Of a stretch of 64,000 nt of DNA, positions 53,813-63,018 are shown piece by piece. The translations under genes were made by a program, and so were the position numbers. The notes under the pieces were generated by a model. That model had not been told where the DNA came from. It searched no databases and worked only from the letters and a program-made list of their open reading frames with translations. The DNA is from an uncultured Mediterraneibacter sp. (GTDB lineage Bacteria > Bacillota > Clostridia > Lachnospirales > Lachnospiraceae). The stretch's first letter is position 1. Each line of letters begins with the position of its first letter. Location: contig CALWDM010000004.1 of NCBI GenBank assembly GCA_944376695.1, forward strand, positions 1 to 64,000. The letters are read 5' to 3'.

Positions 53813-56428
53813 ATGAGAGAAAAGATCGTACTGATAGACGGACACAGTATTTTGAACCGTGCTTTTTACGGAGTGCCGGACCTGACGAACTCTGAGGGGC
53901 TGCACACGAACGCAGTCTACGGTTTTTTGAATATCATGTTCAAGATCCTGGATGAAGAGAAACCGGAGTACCTGACTGTCACATTTGACGTGCACGCACC
54001 TACGTTCCGGCATGAGATGTATGCGGACTATAAAGGCACGAGAAAGCCTATGGCGGAAGAACTGCGGCAGCAGGTGCCTGTGATCAAGGAGGTACTGCGG
54101 GCGATGGATATCGAGATCATCGAGCAGGCAGGCCTTGAGGCGGACGACCTGCTGGGGACAATCTCCTGCATGTGTGAAGCCAGAGGCATGGATGTGTCTG
54201 TCATTTCCGGAGACAGGGATACACTGCAGCTTGCCACAGAGCATGTGAAGATTCGTATCCCAAAGACAAAGCAGGGAAAGACGGAGGTGGAGGACTACAA
54301 TGCCGCGGACGTAAAGGAGAGATACGGCGTCACTCCGGAAGAATTTATCGATGTGAAGGCGCTGATGGGAGATGCTTCCGACAATATCCCCGGTGTGCCG
54401 GGGGTGGGGGAAAAGACGGCGACAAAGATCATACAGGATTATCAGACCATTGAAAATGCATACGACCATGCAGATGAGCTGAAGCCGCCCCGCGCCAGCA
54501 AAAATCTGAAAGAATACTGGGAGCAGGCGAAGATGAGCAAGGCGCTGGCCACCATCAACACTCATGCGGATATTGAGTTTGACATTGAAAAGGCGCGCCA
54601 CGGAAATCCGTATACAAAGGAAGCCCATGAACTTTTCAAGCGCCTGCAGTTTAAGAACATGCTGAACCGTTTTGATGTCGAGACGTCTGCGAATGAGATA
54701 GAAAAAGCGTTCCGCGAAGTGACGGATAAGGAGGAGATCCGGAAGATCTTTGCGGAAGCGGCGGAAGCCGGACGGGCAGGTGCGGCTGTCTCAAAAGACC
54801 ACGGGAATGAACTGCCCCTGTCCGCCCATCCGTCCGGTTTCGGAAGGATCGCCATTGCTTATGGGAAGGACAGGATTTATTCGATCCCGTGCGGTATGGA
54901 TACGGACATGGATTTTCTGTTTTCTGAACTCTCTGAGCTTGCGGGAAAGGTGAAATGCTTTGCCATGTGCGGCCTGAAAGATTACCTTTCCTATCTTCCG
55001 GGGGCAAAGAAGGAAAACAGCTTTGATGTGATCGTGGCAGCATATTTGCTGAATCCGCTGAAAAGTGACTATGATTATGAAGATGTGGCAAGAGAACAGT
55101 TGAATCTTCTGATTGATGAAAAGGCAGATGGTGCGGCAAAGGCGTGCTATGAGGCATATACCGCTTACGCGGCAGCGCCCATCCTGGAGGAGAAGCTCAG
55201 GGAGCAGGAAATGGACCGGCTTTTCTTTGACATTGAGATGCCTCTGGTGTTTACTCTGTTTGATATGGAACAGGCAGGCGTTAAGGTGGAGGCGGAAGCG
55301 CTGAAGGTTTACGGCGGACAGCTGGGGAGCCGGATCGTGGAACTGGAAAAGGAAATCTATGAACTGGCGGGCGAAGAGTTTAATATCAATTCACCGAAGC
55401 AGCTCGGCGTGATCCTCTTTGAGAAGCTGGGTATGCCCCATGCGAAAAAGACGAAGACAGGCTACTCTACGGCTGCGGATGTGCTGGACAAGCTGGCGCC
55501 GGATCATCCGATCGTGGCGAAGATCCTGGAGTACCGCCAGCTTACAAAGCTGAAGTCAACCTATGCGGACGGACTGGCAGTATATATAGGAAAAGACGGG
55601 CGCATCCACGGGAAATTTAACCAGACGGTCACAGCGACCGGACGTCTGAGCAGTACGGAGCCGAACCTGCAGAATATCCCGGTGCGCATGGAGCTGGGAA
55701 GGTTGATCCGCAAGGTCTTTGTGCCGAAAGAAGGATATGTGTTCGTGGATGCGGACTACTCCCAGATCGAACTGAGGATCCTGGCGCACTGCTCCGGCGA
55801 CGAGCAGCTGATCCAGGCATACAGAGAGGCCAGGGATATCCACAGGATGACCGCGTCCCAGGTATTCCACACGCCCTTTGATGAGGTGACAGACCTTCAG
55901 CGGCGCAATGCCAAGGCGGTGAATTTCGGCATTGTGTACGGGATCAGCTCCTTTGGCCTGAGCCAGGACCTGAGCATTACCAGAAAAGAGGCTGCTCAGT
56001 ATATCGAGCATTATTTTGAGACTTATCCGGGCATTAAGAAGTTCCTTGACGATTCGGTCGCGCATGCAAAGGAAAAAGGATACGCAGTGACTCTGTTTGG
56101 AAGAAGAAGACCGGTCCCGGAGCTGAAATCCAGCAATTTTATGCAGAGGAATTTCGGGGAGAGGGTAGCTATGAACGCGCCCATCCAGGGAACTGCGGCT
56201 GACATCATCAAGATCGCCATGATCGGCGTCAACGAGGAACTGAAAAAACGGAATATGAAATCCCGCCTGATCCTTCAGGTGCATGATGAGCTTCTGATCG
56301 AGGCGGCAGAATCGGAAGTGGACGAGGTGAAAGCAATCCTGAAGGATAAGATGGAGAACGCGGCGGACCTGTCCGTGCCTCTGATCGCAGACATGCATAC
56401 AGGAAAGAACTGGTATGAGGCTAAATGA
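53813..56428 (+). CDS. polA: DNA polymerase I
   Basis: PolA fills gaps and removes RNA primers. The 871 residues start MREKIVLIDGHSILNRAFYG behind CGGAGG. The 5'-3' exonuclease occupies about 1-290 (AGLEADDLLGT, SGDRDTLQL, GDASDNIPGVPGVGEKTA). The middle domain (about 300-470) keeps the fold but lacks the DxE exonuclease acids (IAIAYGKDRIYSI in place of FDxET), so proofreading is probably lost, as in Bacillus PolA. The polymerase has DADYSQIELR, RRNAKAVNFGIVYG and VHDELLIEA. It is followed by coaE and walJ in one run. Confidence 0.95.
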   Translation: MREKIVLIDGHSILNRAFYGVPDLTNSEGLHTNAVYGFLNIMFKILDEEKPEYLTVTFDVHAPTFRHEMYADYKGTRKPMAEELRQQVPVIKEVLRAMDIEIIEQAGLEADDLLGTISCMCEARGMDVSVISGDRDTLQLATEHVKIRIPKTKQGKTEVEDYNAADVKERYGVTPEEFIDVKALMGDASDNIPGVPGVGEKTATKIIQDYQTIENAYDHADELKPPRASKNLKEYWEQAKMSKALATINTHADIEFDIEKARHGNPYTKEAHELFKRLQFKNMLNRFDVETSANEIEKAFREVTDKEEIRKIFAEAAEAGRAGAAVSKDHGNELPLSAHPSGFGRIAIAYGKDRIYSIPCGMDTDMDFLFSELSELAGKVKCFAMCGLKDYLSYLPGAKKENSFDVIVAAYLLNPLKSDYDYEDVAREQLNLLIDEKADGAAKACYEAYTAYAAAPILEEKLREQEMDRLFFDIEMPLVFTLFDMEQAGVKVEAEALKVYGGQLGSRIVELEKEIYELAGEEFNINSPKQLGVILFEKLGMPHAKKTKTGYSTAADVLDKLAPDHPIVAKILEYRQLTKLKSTYADGLAVYIGKDGRIHGKFNQTVTATGRLSSTEPNLQNIPVRMELGRLIRKVFVPKEGYVFVDADYSQIELRILAHCSGDEQLIQAYREARDIHRMTASQVFHTPFDEVTDLQRRNAKAVNFGIVYGISSFGLSQDLSITRKEAAQYIEHYFETYPGIKKFLDDSVAHAKEKGYAVTLFGRRRPVPELKSSNFMQRNFGERVAMNAPIQGTAADIIKIAMIGVNEELKKRNMKSRLILQVHDELLIEAAESEVDEVKAILKDKMENAADLSVPLIADMHTGKNWYEAK

Positions 56429-56477
56429 CAGAGATGAGCAGTGAGGATACGGCAGGAGCAGTAAGGAGAGCGGAAAG

Positions 56478-57062
56478 GTGAAGGTTCTTGGGATTACCGG
56501 CGGGGTAGGCTCTGGCAAGAGCGAAGTGCTCCGCTGGCTGAAAGATGCATATGGAGCTTATGTGTGCCAGATGGATGAGACGGCAAAAGAGCTCCAGAAG
56601 AAAGGGACAGACTGTTTCCGGCGGATCAGGGAGCGTTTTGGCAGCCGCGTGGTCGGAAGAGACGGGGAACTGGACCGGGCGGAACTTTCCAGGATTGTTT
56701 TTTCTGACAAGGAAGAGCTTGAGGCGCTGAATGAGATCGTCCATCCGGCAGTGATGCGCCGGGTAAAGGAGGATATCGCGCAGAGAGCGGCGGAGGGCGT
56801 GAGCCTGTATGTGGCAGAGGCGGCGCTTCTCCCGGACGCGGGGAAGGAGCTGTGCGATGAACTGTGGTATATATATACGGAAGAAAATGTGCGGCGGGAG
56901 CGCCTGAAAGCTTCCCGGGGGTATACGGATGAAAGGATCACGCAGATGATCGCTTCACAGCCGGGGGAGGAGAGGTTCCGCTCGGTGTGCACTGCTGTCA
57001 TAGACAACAGCGGGGATTTTGAAGATACAAAGAGACAAATAGGAGAGAGATTAGGATTATGA
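56478..57062 (+). CDS. coaE: Dephospho-CoA kinase
   Basis: CoaE catalyses the last step of coenzyme A synthesis. The 194-residue kinase starts at GTG (56478) with the P-loop LGITGGVGSGKSEVL. DETAKELQKKG, FSDKEELEALNEIVHPAV and AALLPDAGKELCDELWYIY are typical. GGAG lies about 10 bases upstream. The stop overlaps the next ATG (ATTATGAG). The position after polA is a common Clostridial arrangement. Confidence 0.93.
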   Translation: MKVLGITGGVGSGKSEVLRWLKDAYGAYVCQMDETAKELQKKGTDCFRRIRERFGSRVVGRDGELDRAELSRIVFSDKEELEALNEIVHPAVMRRVKEDIAQRAAEGVSLYVAEAALLPDAGKELCDELWYIYTEENVRRERLKASRGYTDERITQMIASQPGEERFRSVCTAVIDNSGDFEDTKRQIGERLGL

Positions 57063-57856
57063 GAATGTGCAGCATTGCCAGCGGCAGCAGCGGCAACTGT
57101 ATCTATGTGGGGAGCGATGATACGCACCTGCTCGTAGATACAGGGATCAGCAAAAAAAGAATAGAGGAAGGCCTGAAAAAGCTGGAGATCAAAGGGGAGG
57201 AATTAAGCGGGATCCTGATCACGCACGAACACTCGGATCATATCCAGGGGCTGGGTGTGTTCAGCAGGAAATATGAGATCCCGGTGTACGCGACCCCGGG
57301 GACGATCGAAGGGATATTAAGTTATTCTGGGCTGGGGAAGATGCCGGAAGGCCTCCTTCACCCGATACATACGGATGAGCCGTTTACTCTCGGAGATGTG
57401 ACCATCAATCCGTTCGCCATTTCCCATGATGCGAACGAGCCGTCCGGATACCGTCTGGAGTGCGGCGGCAAGGCAGTGGCAGTAGCAACAGACCTGGGCA
57501 AGTATGACGGGTATACAGTGGACCGTCTGAAAGACCTGGACGCGGTGCTCCTCGAGGCCAACCATGACATCCATATGCTGGAAGTGGGCGGGTATCCCTA
57601 CTATTTAAAACAGCGTATCCTGGGGGATAAGGGGCACCTGTCAAATGAATTGTCAGGGCGTCTGCTTTGTGATATACTACATGATAATCTGAAGCACATT
57701 GTCCTCGGACATTTAAGCAAAGAGAATAATTATGCGAAACTAGCATATGAAACGGTGAAGCTGGAGGTGACTCTCGGCGACAATGATTACCGCGGCGAGG
57801 ATCTGGATATGTTCGTCGCCAGCAGAGATACCGTTTCCGACATCATCATGGTCTGA
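57059..57856 (+). CDS. walJ: Metallo-beta-lactamase-fold hydrolase, WalJ/YycJ type
   Basis: The 265-residue protein starts MRMCSIASGSSGNCIYVGS, the YycJ/WalJ opening, with metal motif ITHEHSDHIQGL, then ISHDANEPSGYRLE, AVATDLGKYD, EANHD and LGHLSKENN. WalJ-type proteins are thought to be DNases or factors that coordinate replication with cell division. Here it is coupled to coaE and not located in a walRK operon. Name by family resemblance. Confidence 0.85.
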   Translation: MRMCSIASGSSGNCIYVGSDDTHLLVDTGISKKRIEEGLKKLEIKGEELSGILITHEHSDHIQGLGVFSRKYEIPVYATPGTIEGILSYSGLGKMPEGLLHPIHTDEPFTLGDVTINPFAISHDANEPSGYRLECGGKAVAVATDLGKYDGYTVDRLKDLDAVLLEANHDIHMLEVGGYPYYLKQRILGDKGHLSNELSGRLLCDILHDNLKHIVLGHLSKENNYAKLAYETVKLEVTLGDNDYRGEDLDMFVASRDTVSDIIMV

Positions 57857-57874
57857 TCAGGGAGGATAAGAAAA

Positions 57875-58147
57875 ATGAAGAAATGTATAGTGACAGTACT
57901 CGGTAAGGATACAGTTGGGATCGTGGCAAAGGTGTGCACGTATCTTGCGGAAAATGAGATCAATATCCTGGATATCTCTCAGACGATCATCCAGGGATAT
58001 TTCAATATGATGGTGATCACAGATGTGACAAATCTGAAAAAAGACTTTACGGTCCTGTGCGATGAGATGGCGAAGCTGGGAGAGGAGATCGGTGTGAATA
58101 TCCGCTGCCAGAGAGAAGAGATCTTTGAAAAAATGCACAGATTATAA
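57875..58147 (+). CDS. ACT-domain protein (UPF0237/GcvR-like)
   Basis: A 90-residue single ACT domain: [33 protein letters not shown] (the G-x-D-x-x-G-I-V ligand loop) and a second strand set [21 protein letters not shown]. Such proteins bind amino acids and regulate partners. It precedes the DUF711 gene by 53 bases; the ACT-DUF711 pair is conserved in Firmicutes, so the two probably act together. Ribosome binding site GGGAGG. Confidence 0.88.
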   Translation: MKKCIVTVLGKDTVGIVAKVCTYLAENEINILDISQTIIQGYFNMMVITDVTNLKKDFTVLCDEMAKLGEEIGVNIRCQREEIFEKMHRL

Positions 58148-58200
58148 AAATCAGGCAGCAGGCACAGACTGGAATAGATGGAGATTGTGAGGATACAGAT

Positions 58201-59565
58201 ATGATCAATATGTACGAAGTGTCAGAGACAAATAAGATGATCGAGCATGAGAACCTGGATGTGAGGACGATCACACTGGGGATCAGTCTTCTCGACTGTA
58301 TCGACTCTGACTTAAATGAACTGAACCGCAAGATTTATGAAAAGATCACGAAGACAGCAGAAAACCTGGTATCTGTGGGACAGGATATCGAGACGGAATT
58401 CGGGATCCCGATCGTGAACAAGAGGATCTCAGTCACTCCGATCGCCCTTGTAGGCGCGGCGGCGTGCAGGACGCCGGAAGATTTTGTGACAGTGGCGAAG
58501 ACGCTGGACCGGGCAGCAGAGACTGTGGGCGTGAACTTTATCGGCGGTTATTCCGCGCTGGTGTCCAAGAGTATGACAAAGAGCGAGGAAAACCTGATCC
58601 GCTCGATCCCGCAGGCACTTGCGGAGACAGAGCGCATCTGCAGTTCTGTAAATGTGGGATCCACAAAGACCGGGATCAATATGGACGCTGTGCGGCTCTG
58701 CGGAGAGATAGTAAAAGCTTCAGCAGAGGCGACAAAAGAGAGAGATTCTCTTGGGTGCGCGAAGCTGGTGATCTTCTGCAATGCCCCGGACGACAATCCG
58801 TTCATGGCGGGTGCCTTCCTCGGCGTGACGGAAGGAGATGCGGTGATCAATGTAGGAGTCAGCGGTCCGGGAGTTGTAAAAAAAGCTCTGGAAAAGGTGC
58901 GCGGCAAAGGGTTTGAGGAACTGTGCGAGACCATCAAGAAGACTGCGTTCAAGGTGACCCGTGTGGGACAGCTCGTGGCAGGGGAGGCTTCCCGGCGTCT
59001 GGGTATCCCGTTCGGCATCGTGGACCTGTCCCTTGCGCCGACCCCGGCAGTGGGCGACAGCGTGGCGGAGATCCTGGAAGAGATCGGTCTGGAGAGAGTG
59101 GGCGCCCCGGGTACCACGGCAGCCCTTGCGATGTTAAACGACCAGGTGAAGAAAGGCGGCGTCATGGCTTCTTCTTACGTGGGCGGCTTAAGCGGCGCGT
59201 TTATCCCGGTCAGCGAGGACCAGGGCATGATCGATGCGGTGCACGCAGGCTCCCTGACACTGGAAAAGCTCGAGGCAATGACCTGCGTCTGCTCGGTGGG
59301 GCTTGATATGATCGCGATCCCCGGAAAGACAAGTGCAGCTACGATCTCAGGAATCATTGCGGATGAGATGGCGATCGGAATGGTAAATCAGAAGACAACG
59401 GCAGTGCGCCTCATCCCGGTGATCGGAAAAGACGTAGGAGATATGGCGGAATTCGGCGGGCTTCTGGGCTACGCGCCGATCATGCCGGTCAATGAATTCG
59501 GCTGCGAGGCATTTATCAGCAGAAAGGGAAGGATCCCGGCGCCGATCCACAGCTTTAAGAACTAA
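58201..59565 (+). CDS. DUF711/UPF0210 family protein
   Basis: The 454-residue soluble protein belongs to the DUF711 (PFL-like) family. Visible motifs: [97 protein letters not shown] and [16 protein letters not shown]. The fold is related to glycyl-radical enzymes but no GRE loop is obvious. Biochemical function unknown. Start [15 protein letters not shown]; weak ribosome binding site GATTGTGAGG. Adjacent to its usual ACT partner. Confidence 0.88.
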   Translation: MINMYEVSETNKMIEHENLDVRTITLGISLLDCIDSDLNELNRKIYEKITKTAENLVSVGQDIETEFGIPIVNKRISVTPIALVGAAACRTPEDFVTVAKTLDRAAETVGVNFIGGYSALVSKSMTKSEENLIRSIPQALAETERICSSVNVGSTKTGINMDAVRLCGEIVKASAEATKERDSLGCAKLVIFCNAPDDNPFMAGAFLGVTEGDAVINVGVSGPGVVKKALEKVRGKGFEELCETIKKTAFKVTRVGQLVAGEASRRLGIPFGIVDLSLAPTPAVGDSVAEILEEIGLERVGAPGTTAALAMLNDQVKKGGVMASSYVGGLSGAFIPVSEDQGMIDAVHAGSLTLEKLEAMTCVCSVGLDMIAIPGKTSAATISGIIADEMAIGMVNQKTTAVRLIPVIGKDVGDMAEFGGLLGYAPIMPVNEFGCEAFISRKGRIPAPIHSFKN

Positions 59566-59632
59566 AACAGACTTGCAATAAAACACAGAAAATCTGACAC
59601 CGCCGCGGCAGGCGGCAGAAACGGAGAAGAAG

Positions 59633-60499
59633 ATGACGAAGCCATCAAAAACAGCGATCGTTACAGACAGTAACAGCGGGATCACGCAGGACAGAGGCAG
59701 AGAACTGGGGATTTACGTGCTGCCCATGCCGTTCTTTATTGACGGGGAATTGTTTCTGGAAGATATCACACTGACGCAGGAGCAGTTCTATGAGAAGCTG
59801 GGGGCGGATTCGGACATTTCCACGTCACAGCCTTCACCCGGCAGTGTGATGGAGCTCTGGGAAAAGGTGCTCAAAGAGTACGATGAGATTGTCTGCATCC
59901 CCATGTCCAGCGGACTTTCCAGTACGTGCTTTACAGCAATGTCCATCGCGGAAGAATATAAAGGAAGAGTCCAGGTTGTGGACAACCAGCGGATCTCAGT
60001 TACCCAGGAGCAGTCTGTATATGACGCGATGAAACTCAGGGATCAGGGAATGTCCGCGGCGCAGATCAGAGAGATCCTGGAGCGGGAAAAGCTTCAGGCG
60101 AGTATTTATATCACGGTGGATACGCTGAAATATCTGAAAAAAGGCGGAAGGATCACACCGGCGGCAGCAGCGATAGGTACAGTGCTCAACTTAAAGCCTG
60201 TACTCCAGATCCAGGGCGAGAAGCTGGACGCCTTCGCCAAAGTAAGAGGCTGGAAAGCCGCGAAAAAGACCATGCTGAATGCCATTGAGAAGGATTTGAA
60301 CGAACGCTTCGCGGACGTGAAAGACGACATGGTCCTGGGAATGGCATACACGTGCACAAAAGAAGAAGCCGGAGAGTGGAAAAAGGAAATCACAGAGCGC
60401 TTCCCGGGATATGAGATCCTGGAAGGACCGCTGTCGCTGAGCGTGGCATGCCATATCGGACCAGGGGCAATGGCAGTGACGTGTATGAAGCGGGTGTAA
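59633..60499 (+). CDS. DegV-family fatty-acid-binding protein
   Basis: The 288-residue DegV protein has the N-terminal AIVTDSNSGITQDRG (D-S-x-S), DISTSQPSPGSVMELWEKVL, PMSSGLSSTCFTAM (the S-S-G-L-S-x-T ligand motif), VVDNQRIS, YITVDTLKYLKKGGRIT and HIGPGAMAV at the end. DegV (FakB) proteins bind fatty acids for phosphorylation by FakA; no fakA is in view. GGAGAAG precedes the ATG. A conserved extragenic repeat arm begins at its stop codon. Confidence 0.9.
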   Translation: MTKPSKTAIVTDSNSGITQDRGRELGIYVLPMPFFIDGELFLEDITLTQEQFYEKLGADSDISTSQPSPGSVMELWEKVLKEYDEIVCIPMSSGLSSTCFTAMSIAEEYKGRVQVVDNQRISVTQEQSVYDAMKLRDQGMSAAQIREILEREKLQASIYITVDTLKYLKKGGRITPAAAAIGTVLNLKPVLQIQGEKLDAFAKVRGWKAAKKTMLNAIEKDLNERFADVKDDMVLGMAYTCTKEEAGEWKKEITERFPGYEILEGPLSLSVACHIGPGAMAVTCMKRV

Positions 60500-60855
60500 A
60501 TCTGCATTTGTGGGAGCCGGCTGATTGAGTAAATCGGACGAAAACAGTGAAGCGCAGGTGCCGAGGACGTATTCAGCGCGGGGATATGGCTGGCATCGGC
60601 TCCGCTCCACGAGGCAAGTATAACTACAAAATCCGGAACTATGCGAAAAGCAGAAACTGACAGGGGGCAACTCACCTTCGCCTCAGACAATCCCCCTGCC
60701 AGTTTCAACGCATAGTTTCGGATTTTCAGTTATACTAAGCCTCATTCCGAAGTCACCTCAACCACCCATATCCCCGCGCTGAAAGATTTTCGAAAAGATG
60801 CTTTGCTGTTTTCTGGTTTTATTCAAGACGGAAGCCCCCCGACAAATGCAGCGTT
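60498..60855. repeat. Long imperfect palindrome, extragenic repeat copy B
   Basis: The left arm starts at the degV stop (ATCTGCATTTGTGGGAGCC ... GGACGTATTC ... GCGGGGATATGGCT) and is mirrored to the right. Perfect blocks include 60574-60589 with 60766-60781 (16 bp). Inner blocks AGTATAACT, AACTATGCG and CAGGGGG are also mirrored around a loop near 60668-60690. The outer arm matches copies A and C. No gene is seen in 60500-61045; beyond the repeat (60856-61045) is IS110-associated or unassigned sequence. Confidence 0.7.
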
Positions 60856-61045
60856 TCAAAACGCGGCGAGAAGGGAACTCTCCCGGCAAAAGATAATCCT
60901 ACCCCAGCCAGCAGAAACTCACAACCAGCCTGCAAATAAAAAGTCAAGGCTAAATTGATGAACATTGAAAATTTTATACAGGTTGAAAAATAGGTATCAC
61001 AATAAGACCACCACACCTGTGCTGGCCTGAAAAAGTGTTGTGGAA

Positions 61046-62266
61046 TTATTCGGATTCTGGAAGCGATGAAAGATATTCTTTCACCCGGCCATAGTAGATC
61101 CGTAAAAATTTATTAGCTCCGGCAGTCATATACACATAATACGGCTTGCCTTCGGAGCGTTTTTTATCCATGAACCGATATACGGCATCATCCGGTTTGG
61201 TTTTGATCAGGATATCCATGATCTGAAATAAAGTTTTTCTCAGCACTGGCGAACCATGTTTGGAAGCATGCACGCTTTTCTGGGAATAATCCCCAGAATC
61301 GTTGACACCAGGATCTACGCCGGCAAAAGCCGTGATAGCACCTCTATGTGTGAAACGTGTGATATCTCCGAGCTCGGCCATAAGCTGAGGACCCAGAGAC
61401 GGTCCTACGCCCTTCATTGCCATAACGACTGGATATTCCGGCAGCCTGGCGGCAGTTTCGTTCATAAGGGTGCGAAGCTGTTCAACAGTCTGTGACGCAG
61501 CGTTTAATTGGTCGACTGCCTGTTTGATGATGCGTTTGGTAAAGCTGTCCTTCGGAAGTACGGGGATGAGTTCCTTTGCTTTTCCGTAGATTTCTTCGGC
61601 TTTTGACTTGCTGAAGTTGTACTTCCTGCGGCTGCACCACTTCTGATAGCGGTCTGTAAAAGCGTTTAGAGACATCCTGCGGACACAATCCACATGCCAG
61701 TAAGTGGCAATGAAATCCACCCATTTCTGGCTTCCGTCCTCACGGGCAGGGCTGTCGAAATAGGTGTTGGCGCCGGGATAGGTCTGGTCGATGAGACTGA
61801 TCAGGTTGTTCTTCATGGCAGTTTTATGTTTCATGTAGAAATCAAACTGGCGGTTCATGGTTTTGAGTTGAGAGCGTAATTCATCCATAAGACTATATTG
61901 TTTCAGATTTGCCCACCTGTCAAGCGTGTAACGTGCGATCTTTATAGAATCTGCCTTATCGGTCTTGACTTTACGGAGGGGATTGTCCTGCCCCTGAAAG
62001 TTACGGATGATCTGAGGATTCACAGCGCTTACGAAAAAGCCGGCCTGGGATAGTTCCCGGGCTACTGGTTCATAGTAACGACCGGTGCACTCCATGACAA
62101 TGCGTGTTTCGCCATCCAATTTTCTGATGAGATTCTCAAGGGACTGGAAATCAGCGGAGAAGTGGGGAACATCGAAAGGTTTTACAACAACCTTTCCGCC
62201 AGGACGGAGGATCGCTACAGTGCTTTTCCGCTTGGAGACATCGATACCTACTGCATTCATGTTCAT
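61046..62266 (-). CDS. IS110-family transposase (bridge-RNA-type recombinase)
   Basis: The 406-residue recombinase starts MNMNAVGIDVSKRKSTVAIL. The RuvC-like DEDD set is Asp9, Glu59 (MECTGRYYEP), Asp103 and Asp106 (VKTDKADSIKIA); the C-terminal Tnp_20 domain has AMKGVGPSLGPQLMAELGD and FAGVDPGVNDSGDYSQKS, where the catalytic serine lies. It appears intact. IS110 enzymes move DNA without terminal inverted repeats, guided by an RNA from the non-coding end upstream of the gene, here to the right. The element sits between two long palindromes, a setting like IS621 in E. coli REP repeats. Confidence 0.93.
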   Translation of the reverse strand: MNMNAVGIDVSKRKSTVAILRPGGKVVVKPFDVPHFSADFQSLENLIRKLDGETRIVMECTGRYYEPVARELSQAGFFVSAVNPQIIRNFQGQDNPLRKVKTDKADSIKIARYTLDRWANLKQYSLMDELRSQLKTMNRQFDFYMKHKTAMKNNLISLIDQTYPGANTYFDSPAREDGSQKWVDFIATYWHVDCVRRMSLNAFTDRYQKWCSRRKYNFSKSKAEEIYGKAKELIPVLPKDSFTKRIIKQAVDQLNAASQTVEQLRTLMNETAARLPEYPVVMAMKGVGPSLGPQLMAELGDITRFTHRGAITAFAGVDPGVNDSGDYSQKSVHASKHGSPVLRKTLFQIMDILIKTKPDDAVYRFMDKKRSEGKPYYVYMTAGANKFLRIYYGRVKEYLSSLPESE

Positions 62267-62550
62267 AAGAAGTCACTCCTTGATTGAGATTGCAATTGGT
62301 CAGTACCAGCTTTACTCATTGCCCATTCTATCTACTGTGGTGTGACACGAACGCACCCAGGAGGTGGTCCAACCTGCATAAAACGAACGCTGCGAATGAA
62401 GAGCTGGTTAGCAGACTTGTTGACGGACGCAAAGTCCAGAGAGGCGCCCGCTATACCGATTGCTCTTATCATTCTAACAGCTTAAGCAACAAGATGGGTA
62501 ATTCCTTACTGGCTGTAAGGGGGATTAACCATAAATATATTGTAGTAGAG
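62267..62550 (-). ncRNA. Non-coding left end of IS110, candidate bridge RNA region
   Basis: About 280 bases between the transposase start and the palindrome at 62552 hold no gene. By analogy with IS110/IS621 this end should encode the bridge RNA with target- and donor-binding loops. A 6-bp hairpin CCTTAC/GTAAGG (62504-62509/62515-62520) is visible. Element ends and RNA boundaries cannot be set by eye. Confidence 0.35.
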
Positions 62551-62551
62551 A

Positions 62552-62569
62552 GGCGCAGCTCGCTGCGCC
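62552..62569. repeat. 18-bp GC palindrome beside IS110
   Basis: GGCGCAGC-TC-GCTGCGCC is a perfect 8-bp inverted repeat with a 2-base centre. It lies between the IS110 non-coding end and repeat copy C and could be part of the IS target or its boundary. Confidence 0.55.
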
Positions 62570-62634
62570 AAATCGAACGGCTGTCCCTCTCCCGGAAATC
62601 CACAGCATTTTCCGCTCGAGAACAATTTCCGTTT

Positions 62635-63015
62635 TGTCGCCGAAGTTCCCCTGTCATCCACTTTTTGAAATCCTGCATTTGTCCGCAGGGGCTGCCGATC
62701 GGATAAAAGCAGAAAACCGAAGCCCTATTTCAAGTACCTTTCGTGGCGGGCGGGGATGCGGCGACGGTGACTCGGAACGATTTGTCGGAAAGACTTAAAG
62801 GAATGGGATACAGCGTTAATTTCAAAGCGGATGCCTGAGCGCAAGCGAATCGTCCGCTTTGAAATTGCTTTTAGCTGTATCCCATTCCTTTTACGTCTTT
62901 CCCAAATCGTGGAGCGGAACCTGAGCCACATCCCCGCCCGCTACGAATACGTCTTAAAATATACTACGGTTTTCGGACATTTTATTCACCGGCCGTCTCC
63001 CCGGCAAATCCAGAT
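62635..63015. repeat. Long imperfect palindrome, extragenic repeat copy C
   Basis: Perfect inner stems are 62797-62814 with 62874-62891 (18 bp) and 62818-62831 with 62853-62866 (14 bp) around a 21-base loop. Outward, GGCGGGCGGGGATG mirrors CATCCCCGCCCGC, and further out GGACAAATGCAG-type and GGCAAATCCAG-type blocks mirror each other. The right arm runs to the stop of the FIVAR gene and matches copies A and B in sequence and orientation. No gene is seen in 62267-63018. Confidence 0.7.
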
Positions 63016-63018
63016 TTT

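Noticed and set aside
62284..62706. 140-codon plus-strand frame beside IS110
   Set aside because: It runs across the IS non-coding end and the repeat arm, with no ribosome binding site or domain.
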